Of a stretch of 64,000 nucleotides of DNA, positions 19,771 through 28,155 are shown piece by piece (within the stretch, counting starts at the first letter, position 1; every line of letters begins with the position of its first letter). The translations under genes and the position numbers were made by a program. Below the pieces are notes generated by a model. It was not told the DNA's origin, did no database searches, and saw only the letters and a program-made list of their open reading frames with translations. The stretch covers positions 1,984,472 to 2,048,471 of the forward strand of contig OY282448.1 of assembly GCA_958296175.1 (NCBI GenBank). Reading direction: 5' to 3'. The stretch comes from an uncultured Chloroflexota bacterium (lineage in GTDB: Bacteria > Chloroflexota > UBA11872).

Positions 19771-20817
19771 CTACACCCAGCCGTGCTCGATGGTGACGGG
19801 CGAGCCGCTGGTCTGCGTCGTCCAGTCCAGGCCGGACTCCAGGACGACCTCTTCGCTGGTGATGGCCGACTGCTCGGCGGCAAAGAGGATTTCCATGACG
19901 TGGCGGCCGTAGGCGCCGTGGGTCGGCGGCTCGATGTTTTGCTCGATGGCGTCCACGAAGGACTTCCACTCGTACTTCATCTCGGCCGCAGGGTCCTCGA
20001 AGGGGCGGTCTTCCCACTGGTCGCCCTTGCCCACGCGCACGTAGCGCTCGCCGTGCTGGCTGAAACGCAGGGTCCCGTTGGCGCAGATGACCTGGCAGGA
20101 ATAGTCGGGCATGCCGTCGGCGAACCCCACCGACACCGCCACGCCGGCCAAGCCGTTCTTGTAGCGGATGAAGGCCGTGGCCGAATCGTCCGACGCCTGG
20201 TAGTGCGCGCGCGTGCCGATGGAGGCGCTGACCGACATGGCCTGCGACGCCATCACCCACGTCAGGCGGTCGACCACGTGCACGCCGTTGCTCAGCCACA
20301 TGCCGCCGCCGTGGTAGCGGCTGCGGTATTGCGGACGGCGGCCCCGGTGCCCCCAGTTCTTGGACATGTAGCACACGGCCGTGATGAGCGGGCCCAGCTC
20401 GCCCGAATCCAGAATGGCCTTGGCCGCCAGGCTGGTGCCGTAAAAGTGCTGTGAGAGGCCCACCATCAGCTTGCGGTCGTTGGCGTCGGCGGCCGCGATC
20501 ATGTCGTCGCACTGCTCCAGGCTGAGCGCCATCGGCTTCTCCACCAGCACGTGCTTGCCGGCGTTCAGCGAGTCCACCGTAAGCCGATGGTGCAGCTGGT
20601 GCCCCAGCACCACCGCCACGGCGTCGATGTCGTCGTCCTGGAGCAGCTCGGTGTGCGAGGAGTACTCCTTGGGGATGCCGTAGGTGTCCATGTAGTGGCG
20701 GCGGGGCGCTTCGAACAGGTCGGCCACGGCTGTCACCTGCACGTTGTCGAGGCAGGCGATGGCCTCGCAGTGCGCGCGGGCGATGCCGCCGCACCCAATG
20801 ATTCCGACGTTCAGCAT
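19771..20817 (-). CDS. Gfo/Idh/MocA-family NAD(P)-dependent oxidoreductase
   Basis: 348 residues. The Rossmann N-terminus GIIGCGGIARAH binds NAD(P); the catalytic EKP motif is in HVLVEKPMALS. The C-terminal half is the usual alpha/beta dimerisation domain (GGGMWLSNGVHVVDRLTW). Members oxidise or epimerise sugars, inositols or their keto derivatives. AAAGGA lies about 9 bases before the ATG. It is divergent from the sulfatase gene, sharing a 271-bp intergenic region with a 10-base G run. Substrate unknown. Confidence 0.9.
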   Translation of the reverse strand: MLNVGIIGCGGIARAHCEAIACLDNVQVTAVADLFEAPRRHYMDTYGIPKEYSSHTELLQDDDIDAVAVVLGHQLHHRLTVDSLNAGKHVLVEKPMALSLEQCDDMIAAADANDRKLMVGLSQHFYGTSLAAKAILDSGELGPLITAVCYMSKNWGHRGRRPQYRSRYHGGGMWLSNGVHVVDRLTWVMASQAMSVSASIGTRAHYQASDDSATAFIRYKNGLAGVAVSVGFADGMPDYSCQVICANGTLRFSQHGERYVRVGKGDQWEDRPFEDPAAEMKYEWKSFVDAIEQNIEPPTHGAYGRHVMEILFAAEQSAITSEEVVLESGLDWTTQTSGSPVTIEHGWV

Positions 20818-20865
20818 GGGAGGAGTCCTTTTCGCGAGCCTGCCGCAGTCTCGAACGGCAGCCTA

Positions 20866-20889
20866 GGGGATTTCAGGCGCAGGCGAAAC
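20866..20889 (-). repeat. Solitary copy related to the repeat of the array at 10676-10827
   Basis: Read on the minus strand this 24-bp stretch resembles the degenerate third repeat of the array: GGGGATTTC followed by AGGCGCAGGCG on the plus strand. It suggests the array repeat also exists as a dispersed element. Confidence 0.4.
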
Positions 20890-21088
20890 TGCGCGGCGGC
20901 GGCGCGCCGCCGCCGTTGTTCCCTTGCTCGTGGACCGAGCGCGCCCGCTCCGCCCGCCCAAACAGGCGCGCATGGTCGTTTCCTCGCCCTCGAGACTGTG
21001 GGTGGTCGGCGGGGGGGGGGTGCGCCGGGCGGCGCTGTTGGTGACGGCGCGCGTCGGTCGGTAAGCTTCACGGCGAACGCACGGTCTG

Positions 21089-22762
21089 GTGTTTCGCGTG
21101 GCGCGGCGGCCGAACTTTCTCTTCATCACCACCGACCAGCAGCGCTGGGACACGCTGGGCTGTGCGGGAAACGCCGGCATTCGCACGCCGCATCTGGACG
21201 CGCTGGCGGCGCGCGGGGTGCGCTTCAGCCGCGCCTATCCCAGCACCCCCATCTGCATGCCCGCGCGCGCCACCATGATCACGGGCCGCAGCCAGCGCGG
21301 GCACCAGGTCTTCGAGCACGAGATCAACCTGAGCGAAAACATTCCCGTGCTGGGAGACGCGCTGCGCGCGGCGGGCTATGCAACCGCGCTGTTCGGCAAG
21401 CCGCACTTCAAAGCCTGGGAACTGGAAGACTCCCTGCCGGAGCATCCGCCCGCCGGCGCGTCCGTCGACCCGCGCGACGGCCTCTGGCACGGGCCGTACT
21501 ACGGTTTCGACCACGTGACGCACTTCACCGGGCACCGGCGGCCAAACGGGCACTGGCGCCTTTGGCTGGAGCGCGAACACCCGCAGAGCCTCCAGCTCTG
21601 GGAGCCCGAGCGCTCGCCCGAACCGCTCGTGCGGCCCGGCGCCTGGCACAACGCGATTCCCAGCCAGCACCATCACACGCACTTCTTCGCGGACCAGCTG
21701 ATCGAATGGCTGGACCGGCGCGCGCAGGACGGCGGCCAGCAGCCGTTCTTCCTCTGGCTGTCGTTTCCCGACCCGCACGGCCCCTTCTGTCCGCCGGCGC
21801 CGTATTGCTGCATGTACGACCCGGCCGCCACGCCCTCGCCCGCGGCGGCCGACGACGACTTCGACGCGAAGCCGCCGCACTACCGCTGGTCGGTGGAGGG
21901 CCGGCATTCCTGGTATGGCGGCGGCATTGCCGCGAACATTCCTGACGACGTGAGCCGGCGCACCCGCGCTCTGTATTACGGGATGATTACGTTCATCGAC
22001 GACATGGTGGGGCGGGTGCTGGCGGCCCTGGAGCGGCACGGCCTGGCGGCAAGCACGCACGTGGCGTTCACCTCGGACCACGGCGAGATGCTGGACGACC
22101 ACGGGCAGGGTGGAAAACCCCCCATGACCTACGAATCCGTGATCCGCGTCCCCATGCTGTGGGCCGGGCCAGCCGTGCGGCGCGGGTACGCGCACCACGA
22201 CCCCATGACGCATCTCGACCTGGTTCCAACCTTCATCGACCTGGCCGGCGGCGCGCCGCTGCCGGGCATGGAAGGGCGCTCGTTCGCCGGGCTGCTGCAC
22301 GGCGAGACCGACGCCCACCGTGACGCGGTCATCGTCGAACGCATTGGCCTGGAGCGCCATTCCAGCGAGCCGGTGGTGCGGCAGAAGATTCTGGTGACCC
22401 CGCGCTACAAGCTGGCGCACTACGGGTCGGCCTGGCCGGGCGAACTCTACGACGTGCAGCGCGACCCGGAGGAACTGACCAACCTCTGGGACGACCCGCG
22501 GCACGCCGCGCTCCGCGCGCGGATGGTGGAGCGGCTGCTGACGGAGATCATCGACGACGAGCTGGGCGACCCGGTGGACATTTTCCTGCGCCAGCCGCTG
22601 GCGCCGGTCGGCGCATTCCGCGACCCCGCCCTGCGCGAAGCCACCGAGGGCTACCGGCGGCGCACGCTGAGCCCGGCGTCGCGGATACGCAAACAGAAAG
22701 ACCCGCGCATGATGGAGAACGAACGGCTGGCGGAGGAACGGCAGCAGGCCGCGGACGACTGA
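21089..22762 (+). CDS. Sulfatase (type I, formylglycine-dependent)
   Basis: 557 residues, GTG start; another GTG three codons in is possible. Sulfatase signature CMPAR (Cys56) fits C-x-P-x-R, the site turned into formylglycine by a maturase. Metal ligands and active site: TTDQQRWDTLGC at the N-terminus, RSQRGHQVFEHE, TSDHGEMLDDHG and GKPPMTYESVIRVPM later. No signal peptide is obvious, so it may act in the cytoplasm on imported sulfated sugars. No maturase gene is in the window. It is divergently oriented from an oxidoreductase gene and convergent with a polysaccharide deacetylase gene, consistent with use of sulfated carbohydrates. Confidence 0.92.
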   Translation: MFRVARRPNFLFITTDQQRWDTLGCAGNAGIRTPHLDALAARGVRFSRAYPSTPICMPARATMITGRSQRGHQVFEHEINLSENIPVLGDALRAAGYATALFGKPHFKAWELEDSLPEHPPAGASVDPRDGLWHGPYYGFDHVTHFTGHRRPNGHWRLWLEREHPQSLQLWEPERSPEPLVRPGAWHNAIPSQHHHTHFFADQLIEWLDRRAQDGGQQPFFLWLSFPDPHGPFCPPAPYCCMYDPAATPSPAAADDDFDAKPPHYRWSVEGRHSWYGGGIAANIPDDVSRRTRALYYGMITFIDDMVGRVLAALERHGLAASTHVAFTSDHGEMLDDHGQGGKPPMTYESVIRVPMLWAGPAVRRGYAHHDPMTHLDLVPTFIDLAGGAPLPGMEGRSFAGLLHGETDAHRDAVIVERIGLERHSSEPVVRQKILVTPRYKLAHYGSAWPGELYDVQRDPEELTNLWDDPRHAALRARMVERLLTEIIDDELGDPVDIFLRQPLAPVGAFRDPALREATEGYRRRTLSPASRIRKQKDPRMMENERLAEERQQAADD

Positions 22763-22948
22763 ACGGGGGGCGTCCTTCCTCTCTCCGCCCGGTGGCGCCT
22801 GGGGAAGCGGTCAGGGTCTGAGGGTCCAGCGCTGCCCCTGCCTGCGGGCCCCTGGGGAAGCGCCGCGTCGTTCCCGTTCCCTGGCAGGCAGGGCAACGAG
22901 GCAACCGCGGCGGACGCTCAGGATCGCGCCGCGGCGGCGCTGCCCCTG

Positions 22949-23869
22949 TTACGCCTCGCGCAAGAACCCCACCGCCTCGCGCACCGTGCACACCAGCACC
23001 GGGTCGGCCTTCGATCGGGCGTGCGCCAGCAGCGCCGGCAGCGCCTGGTTGTGCGGGTCGTGCAGGTAGTGGGTGTAGGGGTGCCAGACTGGCGTCCACA
23101 GCAGGCCGTGGTCGTAGGCGTGGTCCAGCGCGGCCAGGTTGTAGTCGATCCAGTCCCCCAGCGCCTGCGCGCCGGTCCAAGGGCACGTCCAACCGTCCGC
23201 CGTCGGCTGGTGGCCCGCCGTGCGCCGCCAGGCGTCTTGTGCGTCCCAGTCCCGGCAGCGGTGGAAGTCGAAGAAGATGCGGTCCATCCAGCCCTGAATG
23301 GGCAGCTCGATCAGTCCGCTCGCGTAGGCGTAGGCTTGCAGACGCGAGGGCGCCGCGGCGTCGTGCGCCGGGCCGTAAAGCCCCATGCTGCTGTCCATGT
23401 GGCAGCTCACCCAGCGGAACCCGCTGTCCAGCACGGCCTGCTGGTTGTGCCGCATCAGGGTAAGGCCGCCGGGTTCGCCGCCCGGCCCGCGCAGCACCAT
23501 GGAGCGCACGCCCAGCCGTTCCTCCAGCCGTCGGTTCGTCAGGTCCAGTTCCTGCCGCAGCAGGTCGGTATCGGCCATGGTCAGCCGCACGTGGTTGTAG
23601 GTGTGGTTGTCGATGGCATGGCCGCGGCGCACGATCTGCTCCAGATACCCGACGTCCGCGTCTTCCAGGCCGTTGCCCACGTAGAAGAACTGCAAGCGCA
23701 CGCCAAAATCCTCGGCCGCGGCGCACAGCCCCAGGGTGTAATCGCGCAGCGGCGGCATGATGCGCCCGTGGTTGACCAGCACCGGCGAATAGCCGGCGCA
23801 CATTTCCAGGTCGTAACTCAGAGCCACGGCGCAGCGAACCCCCACAGGCAGGTCGACACGCACGCTCAC
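22949..23869 (-). CDS. Polysaccharide deacetylase-like (NodB fold) protein
   Basis: About 306 residues counted from the GTG at 23869. The open frame runs further upstream but there it only encodes a tandem DNA repeat, so I exclude that part; the true start is uncertain. Seen: VALSYDLEMCAG (first Asp of the NodB motif), GHAIDNHTYNH (H-x3-H metal pair), LRGPGGEPGG (R-x-P-like) and WHPYTHYLHDPH near the C-terminus. Family members remove acetyl or related groups from sugars or act on non-peptide C-N bonds such as allantoin or ureides. The gene lies between the sulfatase and a glycosidase-like gene. Confidence 0.8.
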   Translation of the reverse strand: MSVRVDLPVGVRCAVALSYDLEMCAGYSPVLVNHGRIMPPLRDYTLGLCAAAEDFGVRLQFFYVGNGLEDADVGYLEQIVRRGHAIDNHTYNHVRLTMADTDLLRQELDLTNRRLEERLGVRSMVLRGPGGEPGGLTLMRHNQQAVLDSGFRWVSCHMDSSMGLYGPAHDAAAPSRLQAYAYASGLIELPIQGWMDRIFFDFHRCRDWDAQDAWRRTAGHQPTADGWTCPWTGAQALGDWIDYNLAALDHAYDHGLLWTPVWHPYTHYLHDPHNQALPALLAHARSKADPVLVCTVREAVGFLREA

Positions 23870-23876
23870 GCGGGCA

Positions 23877-24070
23877 CAGCGCCCGACGTGCGCGTCCGCG
23901 GCCCGACCGTGCTGGCGCTGGCCGGCCTCGTGCTCGCAGCGCCCGACACGCGCGTCCGCGGCCCGACGGGGCGCAGTACGCAGATCGTGTCGTCGGCAGC
24001 GCCCGACACGCGCGTCCGCGGCCCGACCGTGCTGGCGCTGGCCGGCCTCGTGCTCGCAGCGCCCGACGCG
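23877..24070. repeat. 60-bp tandem repeat, three full units and part of a fourth
   Basis: Units start at 23881, 23941, 24001 and 24061. The first 27 bases of each unit and the last few are conserved; the middle of about 28 bases is the same in units 1 and 3 but different in unit 2. It lies between the deacetylase start and the end of the next minus-strand gene. It looks like a CRISPR array in spacing, but the repeated middle segment argues for duplication. Confidence 0.8.
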
Positions 24071-24110
24071 CACGGCCCAGGCGCCGTGCCGTCGGCTGCT
24101 GGACGGCCGC

Positions 24111-25616
24111 TCACTCGAAGGCGAAGCCGTACAAGCGCGCCCGCTGGATGAAAAAGCGCACCGCGGCGCTTTCCCTGGGGCAGACCTCGCCGCCCGCCCA
24201 GCGCAGCGGCTGCGCCTTGGCGTCGCCGCTCCAGGGCGCAAAGTCGCCGCGCCCAAAGCCCTCTATCACCCGGCCGCCGGGGTCCACCAGTTCGGCGCTC
24301 AGCGAGCCTTCCGCCACCGTGGACGTGGCGGCGTTGACCACCAGCCGCTTGCCGCCTGCGGGCAGCGGGTGCGAGGTGAAGCTGCCCGCCTGCGGCCCGC
24401 CCGAGCCGCTCACCAGCGCCCAATAGCGGTCGACCTCCCAACTGGCGCGGCAGATCGCGCCGTAAAACGTGTACAGCGACGGCTCCACCGCGTAGGGGTC
24501 CCCGTGCAGCCCTTCCAGCGCCCCGTAATACATGTACACGCGGCCGTCGTCTTCGACGAGATTGCGCGTGGGCCACAGCATGCCGCCGCCGTAATCGCCC
24601 AGCGGCGCGTTGGGCAGCGTGGGGCGGCGCGACGGCCGCGACCAGATGCGCCGGTCCGCGCTGCCGGCAAACTGCCAGTCGATCGTCTGCTCGCGCACGT
24701 TGTAGGACGTCAGCAGCCCCACGTAGCCGCCGCGCACCTTCATCGGCGCCAGTTCCATGAACTGCTGGTCGTGCGGGTCTTTCCAGTCAGGCTCGACGTT
24801 GACTTCGATGGGCGACCAGACCGACCCGTCGGGGCTGGTGCGCCGCGCCATCACCCGCCGCCCATAGGGAAAGAAGATGTCGTAGGGCAGGAACCCGCCC
24901 GGGTGCATCTCCGTGCCGACCTTCTGGATCAGCTCGTAGGAGCCGTCCTCCAGTTGGTAATACCAGGCCTGGTCTGCGCCGCCGATCGGCGTGGTGTAGG
25001 GCATAGTCAGGCGGTTGCCCGGCGCCTGAATCTTCAGCAGCGGACCTTCGTGCGCCGTCCAGTGCAAGCCGTCCGGCGAGAAATAGCGGTAGGTGGCGTA
25101 GGGATGCGCCGCGGCGCCAGGTTCGCGCGGGATGCCCGGAATCCAGCCCGACCCCTCCCCCTTGGGCCGGCGGCTGGGCGCGCGGATGATGAACATCTCG
25201 TAGCGCCGCGCCGGCTCGGCCTCCGGGTGCACCAGCACCGAGGCGTATTGCGACGACCCCCCAGAGTCGAAGTCGAAGATGATGTTGGTCTTGGGATAGC
25301 CCGGCTGCGGGCAGATATCCAGCTCCGGGCGCGTCCAGGTCACGCCGTCCTCGGACTCGCAATACGTCAGCCGCCGATACGCCTCGAAATTCTCCCAGTC
25401 GATGGGCGTGCTGACGTGCCAGCCCTTCCACAGCCCGTCGATCGGGTCCTTCAGGAACGTGCCGTGCGCGAACACCGAGCCGCTGTCCCAGGGATAGTGC
25501 GGCTCGATCAGCGGGTTGGCCGGGTCGGGAACCGCCGGCTCCACGCGCCAGGCCACGTTCTCACGGGCCGCGATGTCCTCGTCCAGGATCATTGACAAGC
25601 AATCGATGCGTGACAC
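24111..25616 (-). CDS. Beta-propeller protein, glycoside hydrolase-like (paralogue of the 13.7-kb gene)
   Basis: 501 residues from a GTG; an ATG eight codons in (MILDEDIAARENV) is an equally good start. Blade motifs: GSVFAHGTFLKDP, CESEDGVTWTRPEL, RYFSPDGLHWTAHEG, RRTSPDGSVWSPI, and a late GGGMLWPTRNLV. The pattern of SPDG-x-x-W blades relates it to GH43/32-like propellers and to the gene at 13704-15062. No signal peptide. Adjacent to the deacetylase and sulfatase genes, so a role in carbohydrate breakdown is likely; the substrate is unknown. Confidence 0.7.
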   Translation of the reverse strand: MSRIDCLSMILDEDIAARENVAWRVEPAVPDPANPLIEPHYPWDSGSVFAHGTFLKDPIDGLWKGWHVSTPIDWENFEAYRRLTYCESEDGVTWTRPELDICPQPGYPKTNIIFDFDSGGSSQYASVLVHPEAEPARRYEMFIIRAPSRRPKGEGSGWIPGIPREPGAAAHPYATYRYFSPDGLHWTAHEGPLLKIQAPGNRLTMPYTTPIGGADQAWYYQLEDGSYELIQKVGTEMHPGGFLPYDIFFPYGRRVMARRTSPDGSVWSPIEVNVEPDWKDPHDQQFMELAPMKVRGGYVGLLTSYNVREQTIDWQFAGSADRRIWSRPSRRPTLPNAPLGDYGGGMLWPTRNLVEDDGRVYMYYGALEGLHGDPYAVEPSLYTFYGAICRASWEVDRYWALVSGSGGPQAGSFTSHPLPAGGKRLVVNAATSTVAEGSLSAELVDPGGRVIEGFGRGDFAPWSGDAKAQPLRWAGGEVCPRESAAVRFFIQRARLYGFAFE

Positions 25617-25768
25617 GCTGCCGTCCGTTCGAGGGAGCGCCCGCAGACGTTCGGGCGCGGCTGGCCTGAGCGCCGAAAATCCCTGCGAGCCTAGCAGCAG
25701 CCCGCCAAGCCATTTAGGCTGCGGCCAGGGCGCGGCGGCCGCCCGATCCGCCGGCGCGTGCAGGAACG

Positions 25769-26782
25769 GTGGGATTCGTGGCGGTGGCAGACGCGGCGCC
25801 GCTGACCCTGCGCGCCGGCTGGCTGATCGACGGCGTGGACGGGTCGGCGGTTCCCAATGCGGCGCTGCGCATCGAGGGCGGGCGCGTGGCCGCCTGCACG
25901 CCTGCCGACGCCATGCCGCGCGAACGCGGCGGCCAGCTCATCGACCTTTCGGACTTCTGGGTGCTGCCGGGCCTGATCGACGCGCATCTGCATCTCTGGG
26001 GGCTGGCCGCGGGCGATACCGCGCCGCCCAACATGGAGGTGCGGTTGGAACGCGCGCGCCGCCAGGCGCGCGCGCTGCTGCTGGCCGGGTTCACCACCGT
26101 GCGCGACCTGGGCTCGCCCGCCGCGCCCCTGCTGCGCGGTGAGCGCGGCCCCAGCCTTCCCCGCATCCTCGCCGCCGGCGCCGGCCTCACCGGCGCGCGC
26201 GGTCCCTGGCTGCTGCCCCAGCCAGCCTGGTGGGAAGCGCGCGTCATCCGCGGCCCCGCCTCCGCGCGCCGCGAAGCGCAGCGGCTCTGCGGCGAAGGCG
26301 TGGACGTCGTCAAGATCGGCGCATCCACCGGGCCGCGCGGCCATGACGACGACCGCGCCGCGGCCCGCGCCCAGCGGAGGTCGCGTGGCCATGACGCCGA
26401 CCGCGCCGCCGACCGCGCCGTGGCCCGCGCCCAGCGGAGGTCGCTGCGGCTGGGCGCCGCGGCCGGCGTGCGCTACGCCGCCGGCACCGACTCCGTGGGC
26501 GGCGCGCTCACCCCCCACGGCCCAGGCAACGCCCTGGAAGTCGCGCTGCTTGGCCAAGAACTGCCGCCGGCGCCGGCCATCCTGGCCGCCACGCGCGACG
26601 CCGCCCGCGCCCTCGGACTCGCCGACCGACTCGGCACGCTGGAACCCGGCAAGCTCGCCGACCTCATCGCCGTCCGCCGCGACCCGCGCCGCGACCTCAC
26701 CGAACTCCAACACGTCGAGTTCGTAATGAAACACGGCCAACCAATCCATCCCCGCGCCCGTCTTTTCCCCTCTCCTTCTTAA
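25769..26782 (+). CDS. Amidohydrolase-family protein with most of its core missing, possibly non-functional
   Basis: 337 residues, GTG start (another GTG three codons in). The N-terminal part is a normal imidazolonepropionase-like amidohydrolase: ALRIEGGRV, LPGLIDAHLHLWG (H-x-H metal site), GFTTVRDLG, and VDVVKIGAS (carbamylated Lys position). Then about 40 residues of Arg/Ala/Asp repeats, encoded by a 60-bp period DNA repeat (26351-26444), replace the stretch that should hold two metal-binding His and the GIKxxVDSIEH region. The frame rejoins at VRYAAGTDSVGG (catalytic Asp) and ends with LGTLEPGKLADLIAV. Frame is kept, but two metal ligands appear lost. A dead or altered enzyme is likely. 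Confidence 0.7.
   Translation: MGFVAVADAAPLTLRAGWLIDGVDGSAVPNAALRIEGGRVAACTPADAMPRERGGQLIDLSDFWVLPGLIDAHLHLWGLAAGDTAPPNMEVRLERARRQARALLLAGFTTVRDLGSPAAPLLRGERGPSLPRILAAGAGLTGARGPWLLPQPAWWEARVIRGPASARREAQRLCGEGVDVVKIGASTGPRGHDDDRAAARAQRRSRGHDADRAADRAVARAQRRSLRLGAAAGVRYAAGTDSVGGALTPHGPGNALEVALLGQELPPAPAILAATRDAARALGLADRLGTLEPGKLADLIAVRRDPRRDLTELQHVEFVMKHGQPIHPRARLFPSPS
26351..26444. repeat. 34-bp direct repeat with 60-bp period inside the amidohydrolase gene
   Basis: Copies at 26351-26384 and 26411-26444 differ at one base. The 26 bases between are partly related to the flanking sequence (GGCCATGACG occurs twice). It interrupts the conserved core of the amidohydrolase. Confidence 0.75.
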
Positions 26783-26920
26783 CCCTCTCCCTGGAGGGAG
26801 AGAGCAGGGTAAGAGGGGCGTGCCCGATCCATCTTCCCCCTCTCCCTGGAGAGCCCTTCTTCCCCTCCCCCTGGATGGTCTTTCTTCCCCTCTCCCTGAG
26901 GGAGAGGGCAGGGTGAGGGG
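26783..26920. repeat. Cluster of the CCCTCTCCC/GGGAGAGGG palindrome (about 3 copies)
   Basis: Complete elements at 26783-26818 and 26887-26920, each with the GGGTAAGAGGGG or GGGTGAGGGG tail, and a half element near 26836. They fill the gap between two convergent genes. Confidence 0.8.
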
Positions 26921-26955
26921 GCACGGCGTCCCCTCGGCGCTGCGGCCGATCGTCG

Positions 26956-28155
26956 TCAGGGGGGCGGCGGCTCGGGGCGGCTGCTCCAGTCCACCGCCGC
27001 CCAGCGGCGTTCGGCCGCGCTCAGGCGCACCGCCTCGTGCACGGCCAGCTGCGCGCGGCCGTCGTGAAAGTCGGGGTAGGCGGGCGGCGGCGCCGTCTGG
27101 CCGCGCACCTGCGCGTACACCTCGCGGAAGAGCAGACGGAAAGTTTCGTCGAAGCCTTCGCGGTAGGCCCCCGGGCGCTCGATAAAGCGCCGCGCCTCCG
27201 GCCGCATGTGCCGCGGGTCGGCGGTCAGCAGTTCGTTGGGCGCGTCGCGATGGCCAATCCACAGGTCGTTGGGCCGTTCCGAGTCCCAGCTGACGCCCTG
27301 CGCCTCGGCGTCGATTTCCACGCGGATTCGATAGGGGTGGCCCGCCGACACGTGCGACATCGAGAGCACCGCCTGCGCGCCGCTGTCGAACCGCACCAGC
27401 AGCCCTGCCAGGTCGTCGCCGTCGGAGCCGCGCGCGGGCATGGGAACGTCGGCGCGCGCGCCCGACGGGCGGCGCGCCGCGTGCGCCAGGCCAAAGCTGG
27501 CGCACACCTCCACCGGCCGCGCTCCCAGCAGGAACGACACCAGGTCCACCAGGTGGCTGCCGGTCGTGGACGTCACCACGGTTGGCCCGCCCACGGCGGG
27601 ATCCAGCCGCCAGTCCCAGTCGCCGCGATGCCAGAGGGTGTCGTCGGCCACCGAGGCGCGCACCAGAAACACGCGCCCCAGCGCCCCCGCGCGGCGCCGC
27701 GCCGCAATTTCCTGCACCAGCGGGTAGAAGCGGTTGTTGAAGCAGACCGCGTGCACCACCCCCGCCTGCCGCGCCGCGTCGGCCAGCTCGGCCGCGTGCG
27801 CCGCGCTGGCGGCCAGCGGCTTTTCGCAGACGACGTGCGCCCCGGCCTCCAGCGCGGTCAGCGCCAGGCCGCGGTGCCAGGTGTTGGGCGCGCACACGTG
27901 CACGGCGTCCACGCCGCGCGCCAGCGCCGCCGCCAGGCTGGCGTCGGCGTGCGGAATCCGCAGCCGCCGCGCCGCCGCCTGCGCGCGCTCGGCCGTCGAC
28001 GCCACCACGCTTGCCACCTCCACCCCGTTGCGGCGCAGCGCGTCCACGTGCACGCGCCCGATGGTGCCCGGGCCCACCACCACGGCGCGCAGCGCAGGGC
28101 GCTCGTCTGGCCGCCGCTGGGAGGTGTCAGTCGTTGGAAGCATGTCCATGCGCAC
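26956..28155 (-). CDS. Gfo/Idh/MocA-family oxidoreductase
   Basis: 399 residues; the exact start among nearby ATG codons is uncertain. Rossmann segment VVVGPGTIGRVH, EKP in HVVCEKPLAAS, and the substrate-domain motifs FNNRFYPLVQEI, STTGSHLVDLVSFLLG and GYREGFDETFR-like end (AYREGFDETFRLLF). The last is typical of inositol dehydrogenase/UDP-sugar oxidoreductase-like branches. NAD(P)-dependent redox of a cyclitol or sugar is likely; substrate unknown. It stands alone on the minus strand between two repeat-rich gaps. Confidence 0.9.
   Translation of the reverse strand: MRMDMLPTTDTSQRRPDERPALRAVVVGPGTIGRVHVDALRRNGVEVASVVASTAERAQAAARRLRIPHADASLAAALARGVDAVHVCAPNTWHRGLALTALEAGAHVVCEKPLAASAAHAAELADAARQAGVVHAVCFNNRFYPLVQEIAARRRAGALGRVFLVRASVADDTLWHRGDWDWRLDPAVGGPTVVTSTTGSHLVDLVSFLLGARPVEVCASFGLAHAARRPSGARADVPMPARGSDGDDLAGLLVRFDSGAQAVLSMSHVSAGHPYRIRVEIDAEAQGVSWDSERPNDLWIGHRDAPNELLTADPRHMRPEARRFIERPGAYREGFDETFRLLFREVYAQVRGQTAPPPAYPDFHDGRAQLAVHEAVRLSAAERRWAAVDWSSRPEPPPP

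Noticed and set aside
23877-24070. CRISPR array with 32-nt repeats and 28-nt spacers
   Set aside because: Two of three presumed spacers are identical and all parts are of extreme GC content without a conserved hairpin typical of CRISPR repeats; nested tandem duplication explains it better.
23870-24256. N-terminal extension of the deacetylase through the tandem repeat
   Set aside because: The extension encodes only the DNA repeat and overlaps the end of the upstream gene; homology begins after the GTG at 23869.
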